From Thermanaeromonas sp. C210 (GTDB taxonomy: Bacteria; Bacillota; DSM-521; Neomoorellales; Neomoorellaceae): a DNA stretch of 64,000 bases. The stretch lies in assembly GCF_013167955.1 (NCBI RefSeq), contig NZ_BLWF01000001.1, positions 682,001-746,000 of the forward strand. The letters run 5' to 3'. Below the pieces are notes generated by a model, which searched no databases, was not told the origin of the DNA, and was given only the letters and a program-made list of their open reading frames with translations. Below, piece by piece: positions 16,745 to 25,436 of this stretch (position 1 is its first letter; every line of letters starts with the position of its first letter). Both the position numbers and the translations under genes were made by a program.

Positions 16745-18412
16745 ATGGATGCCCTTTATGGATTTTCTGTTGAATACGCTCTGACTCTCGATTGTTTTTA
16801 TGGTGCGAAAGTAGTCGGTGGCCGGGAGGGCTTGAACCGGATCATAACAAGTGTAAACGTAATGGAGGTACCGGACGTTCTCCCTTGGGTGAAGGAAGGA
16901 CAGTTGCTGCTTACGACCGGTTTCTCTATCAAAGATGACCCTGTTGCTCAAGAACAGCTGATACCAGAACTAGCCAAACGCGGCCTGGCTGCTTTGGCGG
17001 TTAAACCTAAGCGTTATCTGGACGTAATACCAGTGGCCATGATAGACGCAGCAAACGAACATGCAATTCCCCTAATTGAACTTCCGCCGGACGCTTCCCA
17101 TCCCAAGCTACTGCAAGGTATCTATACTGAACTTGTAAATCGGCAGACCTCTCTCTTAAAGAAGACGGTGGAAGCTCACGAACAAATCATGGCCGTACTT
17201 CTTGAAGGGGGAGGATTAAGAGAAGTAGCTGGTGCTTTATCGCGGCTGGTGAGCAATCCTGCTATTATATTTGACGCCGACGGCAAAATACTTGCCACTT
17301 CGCCAAATGTCCCCCCGTTGATACACTCAAACCGCTGTTTGAAGCTTGCGGATAATAATTCCAAAAAATGGCGCATGAAGAGGGAAACGCTTATCACGGG
17401 CGATAAGAAGGTCTGTCAGGTTATATGCCCCGTAGTCCATGGCAGCACGTTATTTGGATACATTGCAGTATTAGAAGAAAACAGGCCACTACGCGAAATA
17501 GACCTCATTTCTATAGAGCAAGCAAGTACGTTGGCAGCCCTCGTTTTGCTTAACCGCGAAGCGGTCAAGGGCGTGGAGACAAAATATCGCAACGAACTTT
17601 TATATGACTGGATACAGGGTGACATTCAGAGCCTTGATGAACTTTTGGAACGAGCAGCGCCGGTTGGCTGGGATCTTGAAGATAGCTTTAATCTTCTGTT
17701 AATCGGGATTGATAAGTATGAACAGGTATTATCGGGATCATCCAAGGCGAACAATACGGCCCTTATTAAGCTCAAGGAACAACTACGGCGCACAATAGTG
17801 AATGTAATGGAGCAAAATCACGAGTTCTATATATTGGGGGAAAGGGGGCACCATTTTATATTGCTGGTTCGAGTCAAAGCTACCTGGAGCAACCGGGCTA
17901 TTAAGGAAAAAATGCATAAGGTGGCCTCGAACTTACAACAGGGATTACGTCAATCAGCCCCTAAAATAACTTGTTCTATAGGAATAGGTAGATTTTACCC
18001 TAATCTCCTCGATATGAAACAAAGCTACTTGGAGGCTCGGAGGGCCATGGAGATTGGCCGCATTGTTAAGGGCGATGGACAAGTTACTCACTTTGATGAT
18101 CTAGGTATTTACCGGCTGCTTTGTCAGGGCACCCAGGAAGAAATGCGCAGATTTCTAGAAGAAACTTTTCTCCCTTTACAAGACTACGACCGTGCTCACC
18201 ACACGGAGTTGATACCTACACTTGAGATGTTCTTCAAATGCAATGGCAATATTAGCAAAGTGGCACGGGAGATGTTTGCCCACTACAATACCGTTGTATA
18301 CCGGCTGGAGAAGATTCAGGAGATAACAGGAATAAACCTAGACGATCCCGAACAACGCTTAAATTTACAGGTGGCTTTAAAGATTGCGCAGATGGAGGCC
18401 TACAGTTCTTAA
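16745..18412 (+). CDS. PucR-family transcriptional regulator
   Basis: The 555-residue protein has the three PucR parts. The N-terminal PucR sensor domain (residues 1-130) has GAKVVGGREGLNRIITSVNV and ends with IPLIELP. The middle (about 280-430) is CdaR/GGDEF-like. The C-terminal PucR helix-turn-helix (about 490-555) contains FKCNGNISKVAREMFAHYNTV and the typical VYRLEKIQEITG. Family members regulate purine, allantoin, proline or other nitrogen-compound catabolism. It is the first gene of the island and probably controls the genes downstream. ATG 16745 is preferred to ATG 16727 because GGGGGAG lies 9 bases before it. Leucine/isoleucine codons and third positions are AT-richer than in the flanking genes. 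Confidence 0.93.
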   Translation: MDALYGFSVEYALTLDCFYGAKVVGGREGLNRIITSVNVMEVPDVLPWVKEGQLLLTTGFSIKDDPVAQEQLIPELAKRGLAALAVKPKRYLDVIPVAMIDAANEHAIPLIELPPDASHPKLLQGIYTELVNRQTSLLKKTVEAHEQIMAVLLEGGGLREVAGALSRLVSNPAIIFDADGKILATSPNVPPLIHSNRCLKLADNNSKKWRMKRETLITGDKKVCQVICPVVHGSTLFGYIAVLEENRPLREIDLISIEQASTLAALVLLNREAVKGVETKYRNELLYDWIQGDIQSLDELLERAAPVGWDLEDSFNLLLIGIDKYEQVLSGSSKANNTALIKLKEQLRRTIVNVMEQNHEFYILGERGHHFILLVRVKATWSNRAIKEKMHKVASNLQQGLRQSAPKITCSIGIGRFYPNLLDMKQSYLEARRAMEIGRIVKGDGQVTHFDDLGIYRLLCQGTQEEMRRFLEETFLPLQDYDRAHHTELIPTLEMFFKCNGNISKVAREMFAHYNTVVYRLEKIQEITGINLDDPEQRLNLQVALKIAQMEAYSS

Positions 18413-18469
18413 GCCGAGAACTTAGTAGAATTCCCTGAAAATTAGGCGCCACATTTATCAAATTTTCCT

Positions 18470-18497
18470 GAAGGAGACCAACCTTCGCTTAGAGAAA
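18470..18497 (+). promoter_or_regulatory. Possible sigma-H-like promoter before the Fe-S module
   Basis: GAAGGA (18470-18475), 18-nt spacer, GAAA (18494-18497). Two deviations from the better copies in the window, so this is tentative. Confidence 0.25.
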
Positions 18498-18534
18498 AAT
18501 ACATCGTACAAAGTTGTGAAATCGGGGAAGGATG

Positions 18535-19281
18535 ATGTTGATGCGGGTAGATATCGAGACATGTATTGGATGCGGCGAATGCACTCATTACTGCCCCATG
18601 AATGCTTTGACATTGGAGAAAGATCATGTGACAGTAAACAAAGAAGAGTGTGTTGAGTGCAATATATGCTATTATTCAGGAGCTTGTCCCGTAGATGCGT
18701 TACAAAAAGAAGAGCTAACCTGGCCGCGTGCAGTACGTGGGGTATTCAGCGATCCCTTACAATCTCACAGCACTACCGGAGTTCCGGGGCGAGGCACTGA
18801 GGAAATGAAGACTAATGATGTGACCGGCCGCTTCAAGGAAGGATATGCGGGGATTGCCGTGGAATTGGGGCGTCCGGGCACAGGCGCCCGTTTCCGCGAT
18901 GTGGAAAAGGTGGCCATGACCATGGCCAGACTGGGTGTAAAATTCGAAGAAAAGAATCCAGTTACCAGTCTTATGATCGACAAAACTAGTGGAAAGCTTC
19001 GCGACGACGTGCTCGACGAAAAGGTGCTATCGGCTATTGTTGAGTTTGAGGTGCCCTTGGACAAAATGCAGGAAGTCTTAAAAGCGTTGCGGGAAGTTTC
19101 CTTCGAGATCGATACTCTCTTCAGTCTTGACCTCATCTGCCGGATAGATAAGAATAATGTGGCGCCGGCAGCCGAATTAGCCAGGGCGGCGGGATTCGAG
19201 CCCAGCTTGAACGGTAAAACTAATGTTGGTCTGGGTAGACCTCTGGCGGAAACGGGTAGGAAAGGTAGTGAAGTTAAATGA
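18535..19281 (+). CDS. Ferredoxin-domain protein with unassigned C-terminal domain
   Basis: The N-terminal 60 residues form a two-cluster ferredoxin domain: CIGCGECTHYCP, then CVECNICYYSGACP, giving two sets of four cysteines for [4Fe-4S] clusters. A linker (about 65-95) leads into a roughly 150-residue domain I do not recognise, with no cysteines apart from one late in the chain and an alternation of FEVPLDKMQEVLKAL-type helices. It overlaps the next gene by ATGA, so the two are translationally coupled and probably form one complex. Starts at 18532, 18535 and 18541 are all possible. Suggested role: electron delivery to the partner protein or to the dehydrogenase downstream (inference). No membrane segments or signal peptide. 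Confidence 0.8.
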   Translation: MLMRVDIETCIGCGECTHYCPMNALTLEKDHVTVNKEECVECNICYYSGACPVDALQKEELTWPRAVRGVFSDPLQSHSTTGVPGRGTEEMKTNDVTGRFKEGYAGIAVELGRPGTGARFRDVEKVAMTMARLGVKFEEKNPVTSLMIDKTSGKLRDDVLDEKVLSAIVEFEVPLDKMQEVLKALREVSFEIDTLFSLDLICRIDKNNVAPAAELARAAGFEPSLNGKTNVGLGRPLAETGRKGSEVK

Positions 19282-19907
19282 CTCATACATTACACCGGGT
19301 TGGTACTAAAGATAATTTAAGGCATGACTACGTTGTATTTGCTATGGCAGCGCAGGATATAAACCGGGAGGGAGCGGCCGAGAAACTGCGCAAGTTTCTT
19401 GAGATTCTCTTGAAATACAACCCTGTAAACTTTGGGGACATGAAGACGGGTAATGTTATTTCGGTGGGGCGCGATAAAGTGCTGGCCGGCATCCAGGATA
19501 ACTCTATAGTCCATGGTGTCTTTACTGACGTAGAGACCGTTGCGAAGTTGTTGAATGAGCTCAGAGAAGCCGACCTGGGGATGTCGGTAGTGGTTTCGGG
19601 CCTTTTAGAAAGTGTAGATGATTGTTGCCGGAAGGCCGGTCTACAGCGTCATACTGTCGAATACTCGCTGGGGGTGTGGGGTAAGGTTGACCGGTTGCCA
19701 GAAAGGGAAGTACTGGAGATCAGTACTATGTGTGGTCATGGCATGGTCAGTTTCAACCTTGTAAAGTATATGGTGGAGCAGGTGGAAAAGGGTAAGTTGT
19801 CACCGAAGGCTGCGGCCCGGCAATTAGCGGCTAATTGTCATTGTGGGGTGTTGAATCCTGAGAGGGCTGCAGAACTACTAGCCAAGATGGCCAACAAGGA
19901 GGAGTAG
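19278..19907 (+). CDS. Unrecognised conserved-looking protein coupled to the ferredoxin-domain protein
   Basis: A 209-residue soluble protein that I cannot assign to a family. It is coupled to the preceding gene (ATGA overlap) and lies 6 bp before the zinc dehydrogenase. Cysteine and histidine residues are grouped in a way that suggests metal or cluster binding: DDCCRKAG near residue 115, ISTMCGHGMVSFNL near 148, and ANCHCGVLNPERAAELL near 187. The C-terminal QVEKGKLSPKAAARQLA segment is a predicted helix. Possible roles are a small Fe-S enzyme subunit or a metallochaperone-like partner; the sequence does not decide. Confidence 0.75.
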   Translation: MTHTLHRVGTKDNLRHDYVVFAMAAQDINREGAAEKLRKFLEILLKYNPVNFGDMKTGNVISVGRDKVLAGIQDNSIVHGVFTDVETVAKLLNELREADLGMSVVVSGLLESVDDCCRKAGLQRHTVEYSLGVWGKVDRLPEREVLEISTMCGHGMVSFNLVKYMVEQVEKGKLSPKAAARQLAANCHCGVLNPERAAELLAKMANKEE

Positions 19908-19913
19908 TTTGGG

Positions 19914-20990
19914 ATGGCCCTCAAGAGTAGGTCTATAGTATTAGAAGGACCTAAGAGAATGGTTCTTAAAGAATTCCCTCTACCTAAGATTGGACCAGAT
20001 GAGTTTCTGTTGAAAGTGGAAATGGTGGGTATTTGTGGAGGCGATCCCATAGAGTACGAGGGTCGTAATAAAAAGACACGATTTCCTCTTATCCTGGGAC
20101 ACGAGGTTGTAGGCCGCATAGCTGAGATCGGTCACAAGGCAGCCGAGTATTATGGTGTTAAGGTAGGGGACAGGGTGACAGTAGAGCCCTATATAATTTG
20201 TGGGAAATGCTATTATTGCCTCAATGGTCTGTACCAGTTTTGCCAGAATTCGCGGGTTTATGGTGTGAACGTCAGTTGCGACACCCCTCCTCATTTATGG
20301 GGAGCATATAGTGAGTATCTGTACGGAGCCCCGGGAGCAAGAGTACACCTCATCAAACCCGAGATACCTGCAGAGGCGGCATGTATGTCTGCGGTTTTGG
20401 GCAATGGTGTCCGCTGGGTTCGCAGGCTGGGAGGAGTTCGTTTCGGAGAAGCGGTGGTGATTCTGGGCCCCGGCGCGCAAGGTCTGGCTTCAGTCATTGC
20501 TGCTAAAGAGGCTGGTGCCCATCCCATTATTGTGGTCGGGAAAACGCGAAATCCGCGCAAATGGGAACTGGCACGGGAATACGGCGCGGACTATAACATT
20601 GATATTACGGTTCAAGACCCCATTGCGGCAGTTAGTAATATAACTAACAAAGGGATGGCCGAAGTGGTAATAGAGACAACGGGTGCGGCTCATATGATGG
20701 AGCTAGCTCTAGAGTTGGCCCGACCTGCTGGGAGGGTAATAATGGTTGGAACTTGTGGTTTTGAACAAAATCCCCTCACAACGGATCTAATTGTCTTTAA
20801 AGAATTACGGGTCATAGGCGGCTTGGGACAGTCCTGGGACACAGAAACAGCTGTTAGTATTATCAACTCGAGGAAATACGCCGTTGAAAAGATGGTAACG
20901 CACGTTTATCCACTTAATCAGGCAGAAGAAGCTTTGAAGTTCTATATGAACAACACAGGTGAAGCCATAAGAGTAGCGATAAAACCATGA
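19914..20990 (+). CDS. Zinc-dependent medium-chain alcohol/polyol dehydrogenase
   Basis: The 358-residue protein has the MDR fold: a catalytic Cys in GICGGDPIEYEG near residue 39, LGHEVVGRI near 62, a structural-zinc loop CGKCYYCLNGLYQFC near 96-110, and a Rossmann segment VVILGPGAQGLASV near 181. Relatives oxidise sorbitol, threonine, or other polyols and sugar alcohols with NAD(P). Start ATG 19914 follows AAGGAGG. Its place between the Fe-S module and an ECF transporter suggests it acts on the imported compound or a reduced sugar fragment (inference). Substrate unassigned. Confidence 0.88.
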   Translation: MALKSRSIVLEGPKRMVLKEFPLPKIGPDEFLLKVEMVGICGGDPIEYEGRNKKTRFPLILGHEVVGRIAEIGHKAAEYYGVKVGDRVTVEPYIICGKCYYCLNGLYQFCQNSRVYGVNVSCDTPPHLWGAYSEYLYGAPGARVHLIKPEIPAEAACMSAVLGNGVRWVRRLGGVRFGEAVVILGPGAQGLASVIAAKEAGAHPIIVVGKTRNPRKWELAREYGADYNIDITVQDPIAAVSNITNKGMAEVVIETTGAAHMMELALELARPAGRVIMVGTCGFEQNPLTTDLIVFKELRVIGGLGQSWDTETAVSIINSRKYAVEKMVTHVYPLNQAEEALKFYMNNTGEAIRVAIKP

Positions 20991-21083
20991 AGAAAGGAGG
21001 GCAATATTCACTCATGGCATATTTCCTCGCTATGCCTAGCCTAAAAATTTACAAGTAGACCCAGTATTGAAAGGGGGAGCAAA

Positions 21084-21803
21084 ATGCAGTTTTCGTTTCT
21101 CGGGAATCTTGTGACAGGCAGTGGTCCGGTTCATACTCTTATGATAACCTTAGCACTAGTGGGCATGATTATAGCCGTTATCATTTGGGTTATGGAACTG
21201 AGTGGACGCACTATTACTTCTAAGGGAATTGTGAAGAACAATGTAAAATGGGATGCAACTACAGTGGCAACTATAGCAATCTGCGCTGCTTTATACATCG
21301 TAGGTAGGCCTATACAGTTTCAGTTTGTGCCAGGTATAGGAGGCTTCAATCCCACTCTTGCTCTGGCTCCAATACTTTCGGTCCTTTTTGGTCTTCCAGG
21401 CGCAATTGGGGTTACTTTTTCAATGCCAGTAGGTGATGCCATATCCGGAGCCTTGACAGTAGGATCGGTGGCTGGCTTCCTAAGCCATACGTTTGTAACA
21501 TGGCTGCCTTACAAGATGGTTAAGAATGCAGATTTCAAAAAGGCTAGTAATGTGATTAGCTTTTATGTTTGGGGTATTATAATTGGACCTATTATTCACG
21601 CTATAGTAATACCTGGTTGGCTCGACTTTACCCATACTGTTCCACCGGCGGTGGCCTGGGCGGGTGTTACCGCGAGTATAATCATTAACCACATGCTAAC
21701 TGCTGCTGTGGTATCAGCGATCTTAATGCCTATTCTTTATCCGATTGTTAAGAGCCGCGGCATGTATTGGCAAGACAGGTACCAAGTAGGCGAGGAAGAA
21801 TAA
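21084..21803 (+). CDS. ECF transporter substrate-binding (S) component, substrate unknown
   Basis: A 239-residue membrane protein with about six hydrophobic segments: roughly residues 17-40, 60-75, 88-112, 125-150, 162-185 and 195-220. It is followed by two EcfA-type ATPases and an EcfT protein, so it is the substrate-specific component of an ECF importer. It resembles the S component at 50368 in its central FNPTLALAPILSVLFGLPGAIGV-like segment (there RPAQIITTTFPLFFGPAGAWGV). No vitamin riboswitch precedes it. The neighbouring kinase and aldolase suggest a nucleoside- or sugar-like substrate (inference). Confidence 0.82.
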   Translation: MQFSFLGNLVTGSGPVHTLMITLALVGMIIAVIIWVMELSGRTITSKGIVKNNVKWDATTVATIAICAALYIVGRPIQFQFVPGIGGFNPTLALAPILSVLFGLPGAIGVTFSMPVGDAISGALTVGSVAGFLSHTFVTWLPYKMVKNADFKKASNVISFYVWGIIIGPIIHAIVIPGWLDFTHTVPPAVAWAGVTASIIINHMLTAAVVSAILMPILYPIVKSRGMYWQDRYQVGEEE

Positions 21804-21850
21804 AAACTGAGAATTAGCATTCACTACCACTAGGCAGCGGGGGATATGCC

Positions 21851-22720
21851 ATGAGTGATACAATCGTTGAGGTCAGGAATTTATCCTTTCGTTATATGGC
21901 TAGCGATGAATGGGTGTTAAAGGATATTAATTTAACTATAAATCGGGGAGAATTTGTGGGAATTATAGGACCTTCTGGGGCAGGCAAGACTACTCTTTGT
22001 TACTGTTTAAAAGGGCTCATTCCGCATACAATTAGCGGTAAAATGCGAGGAGAAATAAACATATGCGGTATGAATACCAAGAAATGCACACCCGCACAAC
22101 TATCCGAAAGGGTAGCTATGGTATTGCAAGATCCTGAGGCGCAAATAATTGGGTTGACAGTAATTGAAGATCTAGCCTTCGGACCGGAGAACCTGGAGTG
22201 GCCGCGCGAACGAATACTGGCTAAAGCAAGTCCTTTGTTACAAAAAGTGCGGCTGACCGGACTGGAGAATCGCGAAACTTATAGCCTATCTGGTGGTCAA
22301 AAACAGCGTCTGGCAATAGCAGGCGCTCTCATGATGGAACCTGAGCTTTTAATCTTGGATGAACCTACGTCAGAATTGGACCCTGTGGGGAGAGAAGAAG
22401 TATTTGCTACTATCAGACGTTTGCGAGACGAAAAAAGCATAACGGTCATAGTAGTCGAGCAGGCCGTAGAGGAGCTCGTTGAGGTGTGTGACCGTCTGAT
22501 CATTATGAGGGCTGGTGAAGTGATTGGCGACGATACGCCTGGGCAACTATTCCAAAGGAAGGATATTTTTGCTCGTGATAACGAAGGCGAAATTCCGGTG
22601 CCTCAGGTAGTAGAGCTGTTGCATATGTTGGAGGAAGCAGGCCATATAGCTTTGAATTCAGTGACACCTTACGAGAAAGAAGCTCTTGGGGTACTCAGTA
22701 CCCTTCTTGAGAGGTGCTAA
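21851..22720 (+). CDS. ECF transporter ATP-binding protein EcfA (first)
   Basis: A 289-residue ABC ATPase with Walker A GPSGAGKTT near residue 41, Q-loop QDPEAQIIG, signature LSGGQKQRLAIAGAL near 147 and Walker B LLILDEPTSELDP near 169. It pairs with the next ATPase to energise the S component and EcfT in the membrane. ATG 21851 follows CGGGGGAT. It ends 4 bp before the second EcfA start. Confidence 0.94.
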   Translation: MSDTIVEVRNLSFRYMASDEWVLKDINLTINRGEFVGIIGPSGAGKTTLCYCLKGLIPHTISGKMRGEINICGMNTKKCTPAQLSERVAMVLQDPEAQIIGLTVIEDLAFGPENLEWPRERILAKASPLLQKVRLTGLENRETYSLSGGQKQRLAIAGALMMEPELLILDEPTSELDPVGREEVFATIRRLRDEKSITVIVVEQAVEELVEVCDRLIIMRAGEVIGDDTPGQLFQRKDIFARDNEGEIPVPQVVELLHMLEEAGHIALNSVTPYEKEALGVLSTLLERC

Positions 22721-22724
22721 GTTA

Positions 22725-23558
22725 ATGGAAAGCACGGTTATTAAGACCGAAAAACTTTTTTTTAAGTATCCCAACTCCAGAGATTATGCACTAATAGATG
22801 TTAACCTAACAGTTAAGCAGGGAGATTTCCTCGCCATTATCGGGCAAAACGGTGCTGGTAAAACCACACTAACCAAGCACTTTAACGGCTTGTATAAGCC
22901 AACAGAAGGCAATGTGTTCATAATGGGTAAAGACATACGTGGAATGCCTACTACCGAGATCATTAAGTTGGTGGGTTATTGCTACCAAAATCCTGATCAC
23001 CAACTATTCTGTCGCACCGTATACGAGGAGGTAGCTTACGGACCTCGAAACTTGGGCTTGGCACCAGACAAAATTGACCGGAATGTGTCTGAAGCGTTAA
23101 AGGTTACTGAGCTAGAGGATAAGAAAGATCGCTATCCTTTTACTCTCGGTAGAGGCGAACGCCAAAGGTTGGCCATAGCCTCAGTTATTGCCATGGGTTC
23201 TCCAATCTTGATAGTAGACGAGCCTACGACGGGATTGGATAAACGGGGTGCCAGAAAAATAATGGATCTCCTTAAAAGTTGGAATCAGCAGGGTCATACG
23301 GTAATAGTGATTACCCATGATATGGCTATAGTAGCCGCGTACGTTCCCCGAACTGTAGTAATGTCCAATGGTAGAGTGATAGCTGACGGACCGACAAGGG
23401 AAATCTTAAGAGAGAAGGCTCTTCTAGATGCAGCCTTTATCAAGCAGCCCCAGATATTGCGTTTGGCTCGTGAGCTTGCTCCGTGGGGCGTACCAGATGA
23501 CGTTCTGACCTCGCAAGAAATGTATGAGGCGCTCCTAACACTGTGTAAAACATGTTGA
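22725..23558 (+). CDS. ECF transporter ATP-binding protein EcfA' (second)
   Basis: A 277-residue ABC ATPase: Walker A GQNGAGKTT near residue 41, Q-loop QNPDHQLFCRTV, and Walker B ILIVDEPTTGLDK. The signature motif is altered to LGRGERQRLA, a common asymmetry in ECF ATPase pairs where only one composite site has a canonical LSGGQ. Start ATG 22725 is preferred behind GAGAGGTG; the frame extends upstream over the previous gene without a site. It would form the heterodimer with the preceding EcfA. Confidence 0.94.
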   Translation: MESTVIKTEKLFFKYPNSRDYALIDVNLTVKQGDFLAIIGQNGAGKTTLTKHFNGLYKPTEGNVFIMGKDIRGMPTTEIIKLVGYCYQNPDHQLFCRTVYEEVAYGPRNLGLAPDKIDRNVSEALKVTELEDKKDRYPFTLGRGERQRLAIASVIAMGSPILIVDEPTTGLDKRGARKIMDLLKSWNQQGHTVIVITHDMAIVAAYVPRTVVMSNGRVIADGPTREILREKALLDAAFIKQPQILRLARELAPWGVPDDVLTSQEMYEALLTLCKTC

Positions 23559-23577
23559 GCATAAAGGGGAGACCAAG

Positions 23578-24381
23578 ATGCCTGTAGGGTACAGCATTTA
23601 TATCGAAAAGGATTCCTACATCCATAATAATCTAGATCCGCGTACCAAGTTGGTTTGGCTAGTAAGTATGTTTCTTTTGAGCCTGCTTTTTAATCACCCT
23701 GTACCCCTGGCTATATTTTTGCTCCTAGTCATAGGAATGGGGTTGCTGGCCCGTTTAGAGCTAAGAGCTCTAGTTCCCTTTTTGCTAGCGTCGGTATGGT
23801 TTCTTCTACTGGGGGTACTTATCTGGCCCTTTTATATCAAACAAGGTGCCGTTGCCTTTCACGTATTTGAGTATGAAATTACATGGGACGGAATTCTCTT
23901 CGGCCTTGCTATGGGCCTAAGGGTGGCCCTTATGGTGACGGCGGCGGCTGTTTGGATGATGACGACTTCTCCACAAAAAATGATGCTAGGGCTGTTAAGG
24001 ATGGGTTTGCCTTATAAAGCGGGGATGGCCTTATCATCGGCGATACGGTTTGTACCCCTGATTAATGCTGAAAGGTTAACCATTAGTGAGGCCCAAAGAG
24101 CAAGAGGACTTGATCTGGAAAGGGGTTCATCCTTCTCAAAGGCAATTAAGTATGTAGGTGTCATAGGCCCACTCCTACTTCGTAGTTTTGGTCTGACCCA
24201 ATCCCTGGCCGTTGCTATGGATTGCCGAGGATTTGGTGCAAGACCAAGGAGGACAAGTATCTTTGAAATAGGTTTTCAGGAGGTTGATAAATGGGTTATG
24301 TTTATTTGCTTATTAGCACTGGTAGGGGGAATTATATGCAGGATATTAGGCATCGGTATACTGGTAAAGGGTTACCTGTAA
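23578..24381 (+). CDS. ECF transporter transmembrane component EcfT
   Basis: The 267-residue integral membrane protein has the EcfT hallmarks: the N-terminal LDPRTKLVW motif near residue 21, several hydrophobic segments (about 28-60, 68-90, 108-130), and the coupling motif around SEAQRARGLDLERG near residue 165, whose ARG helix contacts the ATPases. It completes the S-A-A'-T module of this island. ATG 23578 follows GGGGAG. Confidence 0.93.
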   Translation: MPVGYSIYIEKDSYIHNNLDPRTKLVWLVSMFLLSLLFNHPVPLAIFLLLVIGMGLLARLELRALVPFLLASVWFLLLGVLIWPFYIKQGAVAFHVFEYEITWDGILFGLAMGLRVALMVTAAAVWMMTTSPQKMMLGLLRMGLPYKAGMALSSAIRFVPLINAERLTISEAQRARGLDLERGSSFSKAIKYVGVIGPLLLRSFGLTQSLAVAMDCRGFGARPRRTSIFEIGFQEVDKWVMFICLLALVGGIICRILGIGILVKGYL

Positions 24382-24435
24382 CAAAAATAGAGGTTCGATG
24401 TAGGGGATTGGACAGGGACATGGAGGGATCGTGAT

Positions 24436-25407
24436 TTGGACACGAATCTTTTTCGGGGGAGGACGGTTTTTATCGGGCATCTCACCCTGGACGACGTCGT
24501 CCTGCCGGATGGACGCACGTACTTTGATAGCCCTGGTGGTGCGGCGCTTTATGCAGCCGCAGGCGCTATTCTATGGTGCAGTGAGACTCGAGGGGTGGGA
24601 CTCGTAGCACGGATCGGCCACGATTATAATAATGCCATTATTAGTAGACTCAAAGATCTTGGTCTGGACCTTACCGGCATAGTTAGAACAGATGATGCAA
24701 CTATTCATATCTGGGCTCTATATGACCGAAAAGGGTACCGCTACTTCATACCCCAAATAGGTGGAGGAAGATATGAACAATTGGCTCCAAGACCAGAAGA
24801 TATACCGGTTACATTTTTGAAAGAAGCGGTTGGTTTCCATGTGGCTCCGATGCCCCTGCCATCCCAGGAACAAATAATAGAAAAACTAGGCAGCACTGGT
24901 AAGGTGATTTTACTTGATCCTCACCACGAATGGGTTGAGCCTAGGCACTGGGAGCGCTGGCGAAGAATATTGCGCACCATTGATGTCTTTTTGCCCAGTG
25001 AGGATGAATTAGCGGGCCTTATGGGGCTTGACGGGCGACTCGAATCCATTGAGCACTATAAGGTGCACTTGCAAGAGTTGGCTGGTATGGGACCTCGGAT
25101 TGTTGCATTGAAACTGGGGGAAAGAGGTGTGCTACTTTATGATGCAGATAAAGGCGCGTTCTGCCACGTCCCCAGCGCTGCTGAAAAAGTGGTGGATGTT
25201 ACAGGTGCAGGAGATGCTTTTTGCGGGGGGTTTTTAGAAGGGCTGGTTGAAACAAATGATCCCATAACGGCGGCACTTTATGGAACTGTTTCGGCATCTG
25301 TGGCATTGGAGGATTTTGGAGCAATTTCGATATTACAGTATGATCGAGAAATTATTCGCAAGCGTCTAGCAAAGTTGAAAGAGATGTTGGCCGCTGCAGG
25401 CTGTTAG
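24436..25407 (+). CDS. PfkB-family carbohydrate/nucleoside kinase
   Basis: The 323-residue ribokinase-fold protein has an N-terminal FIGHLTLDDVVLPDG, the substrate-site SPGGAALYAAAG near residue 30 and the C-terminal anion-hole/catalytic motif VVDVTGAGDAFCGGFLEG near 251, including the base Asp. Family members phosphorylate ribose, fructose, tagatose-6-P, adenosine and similar compounds. TTG 24436 is used as start because GGAGG ends 9 bases earlier; the overlapping GTG is in another frame. Following the importer and preceding the SIS protein, it would trap the imported sugar or nucleoside (inference). Confidence 0.88.
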   Translation: MDTNLFRGRTVFIGHLTLDDVVLPDGRTYFDSPGGAALYAAAGAILWCSETRGVGLVARIGHDYNNAIISRLKDLGLDLTGIVRTDDATIHIWALYDRKGYRYFIPQIGGGRYEQLAPRPEDIPVTFLKEAVGFHVAPMPLPSQEQIIEKLGSTGKVILLDPHHEWVEPRHWERWRRILRTIDVFLPSEDELAGLMGLDGRLESIEHYKVHLQELAGMGPRIVALKLGERGVLLYDADKGAFCHVPSAAEKVVDVTGAGDAFCGGFLEGLVETNDPITAALYGTVSASVALEDFGAISILQYDREIIRKRLAKLKEMLAAAGC

Positions 25408-25436
25408 CTAAGAATTATGCAATAGGAGGTTCAGGT

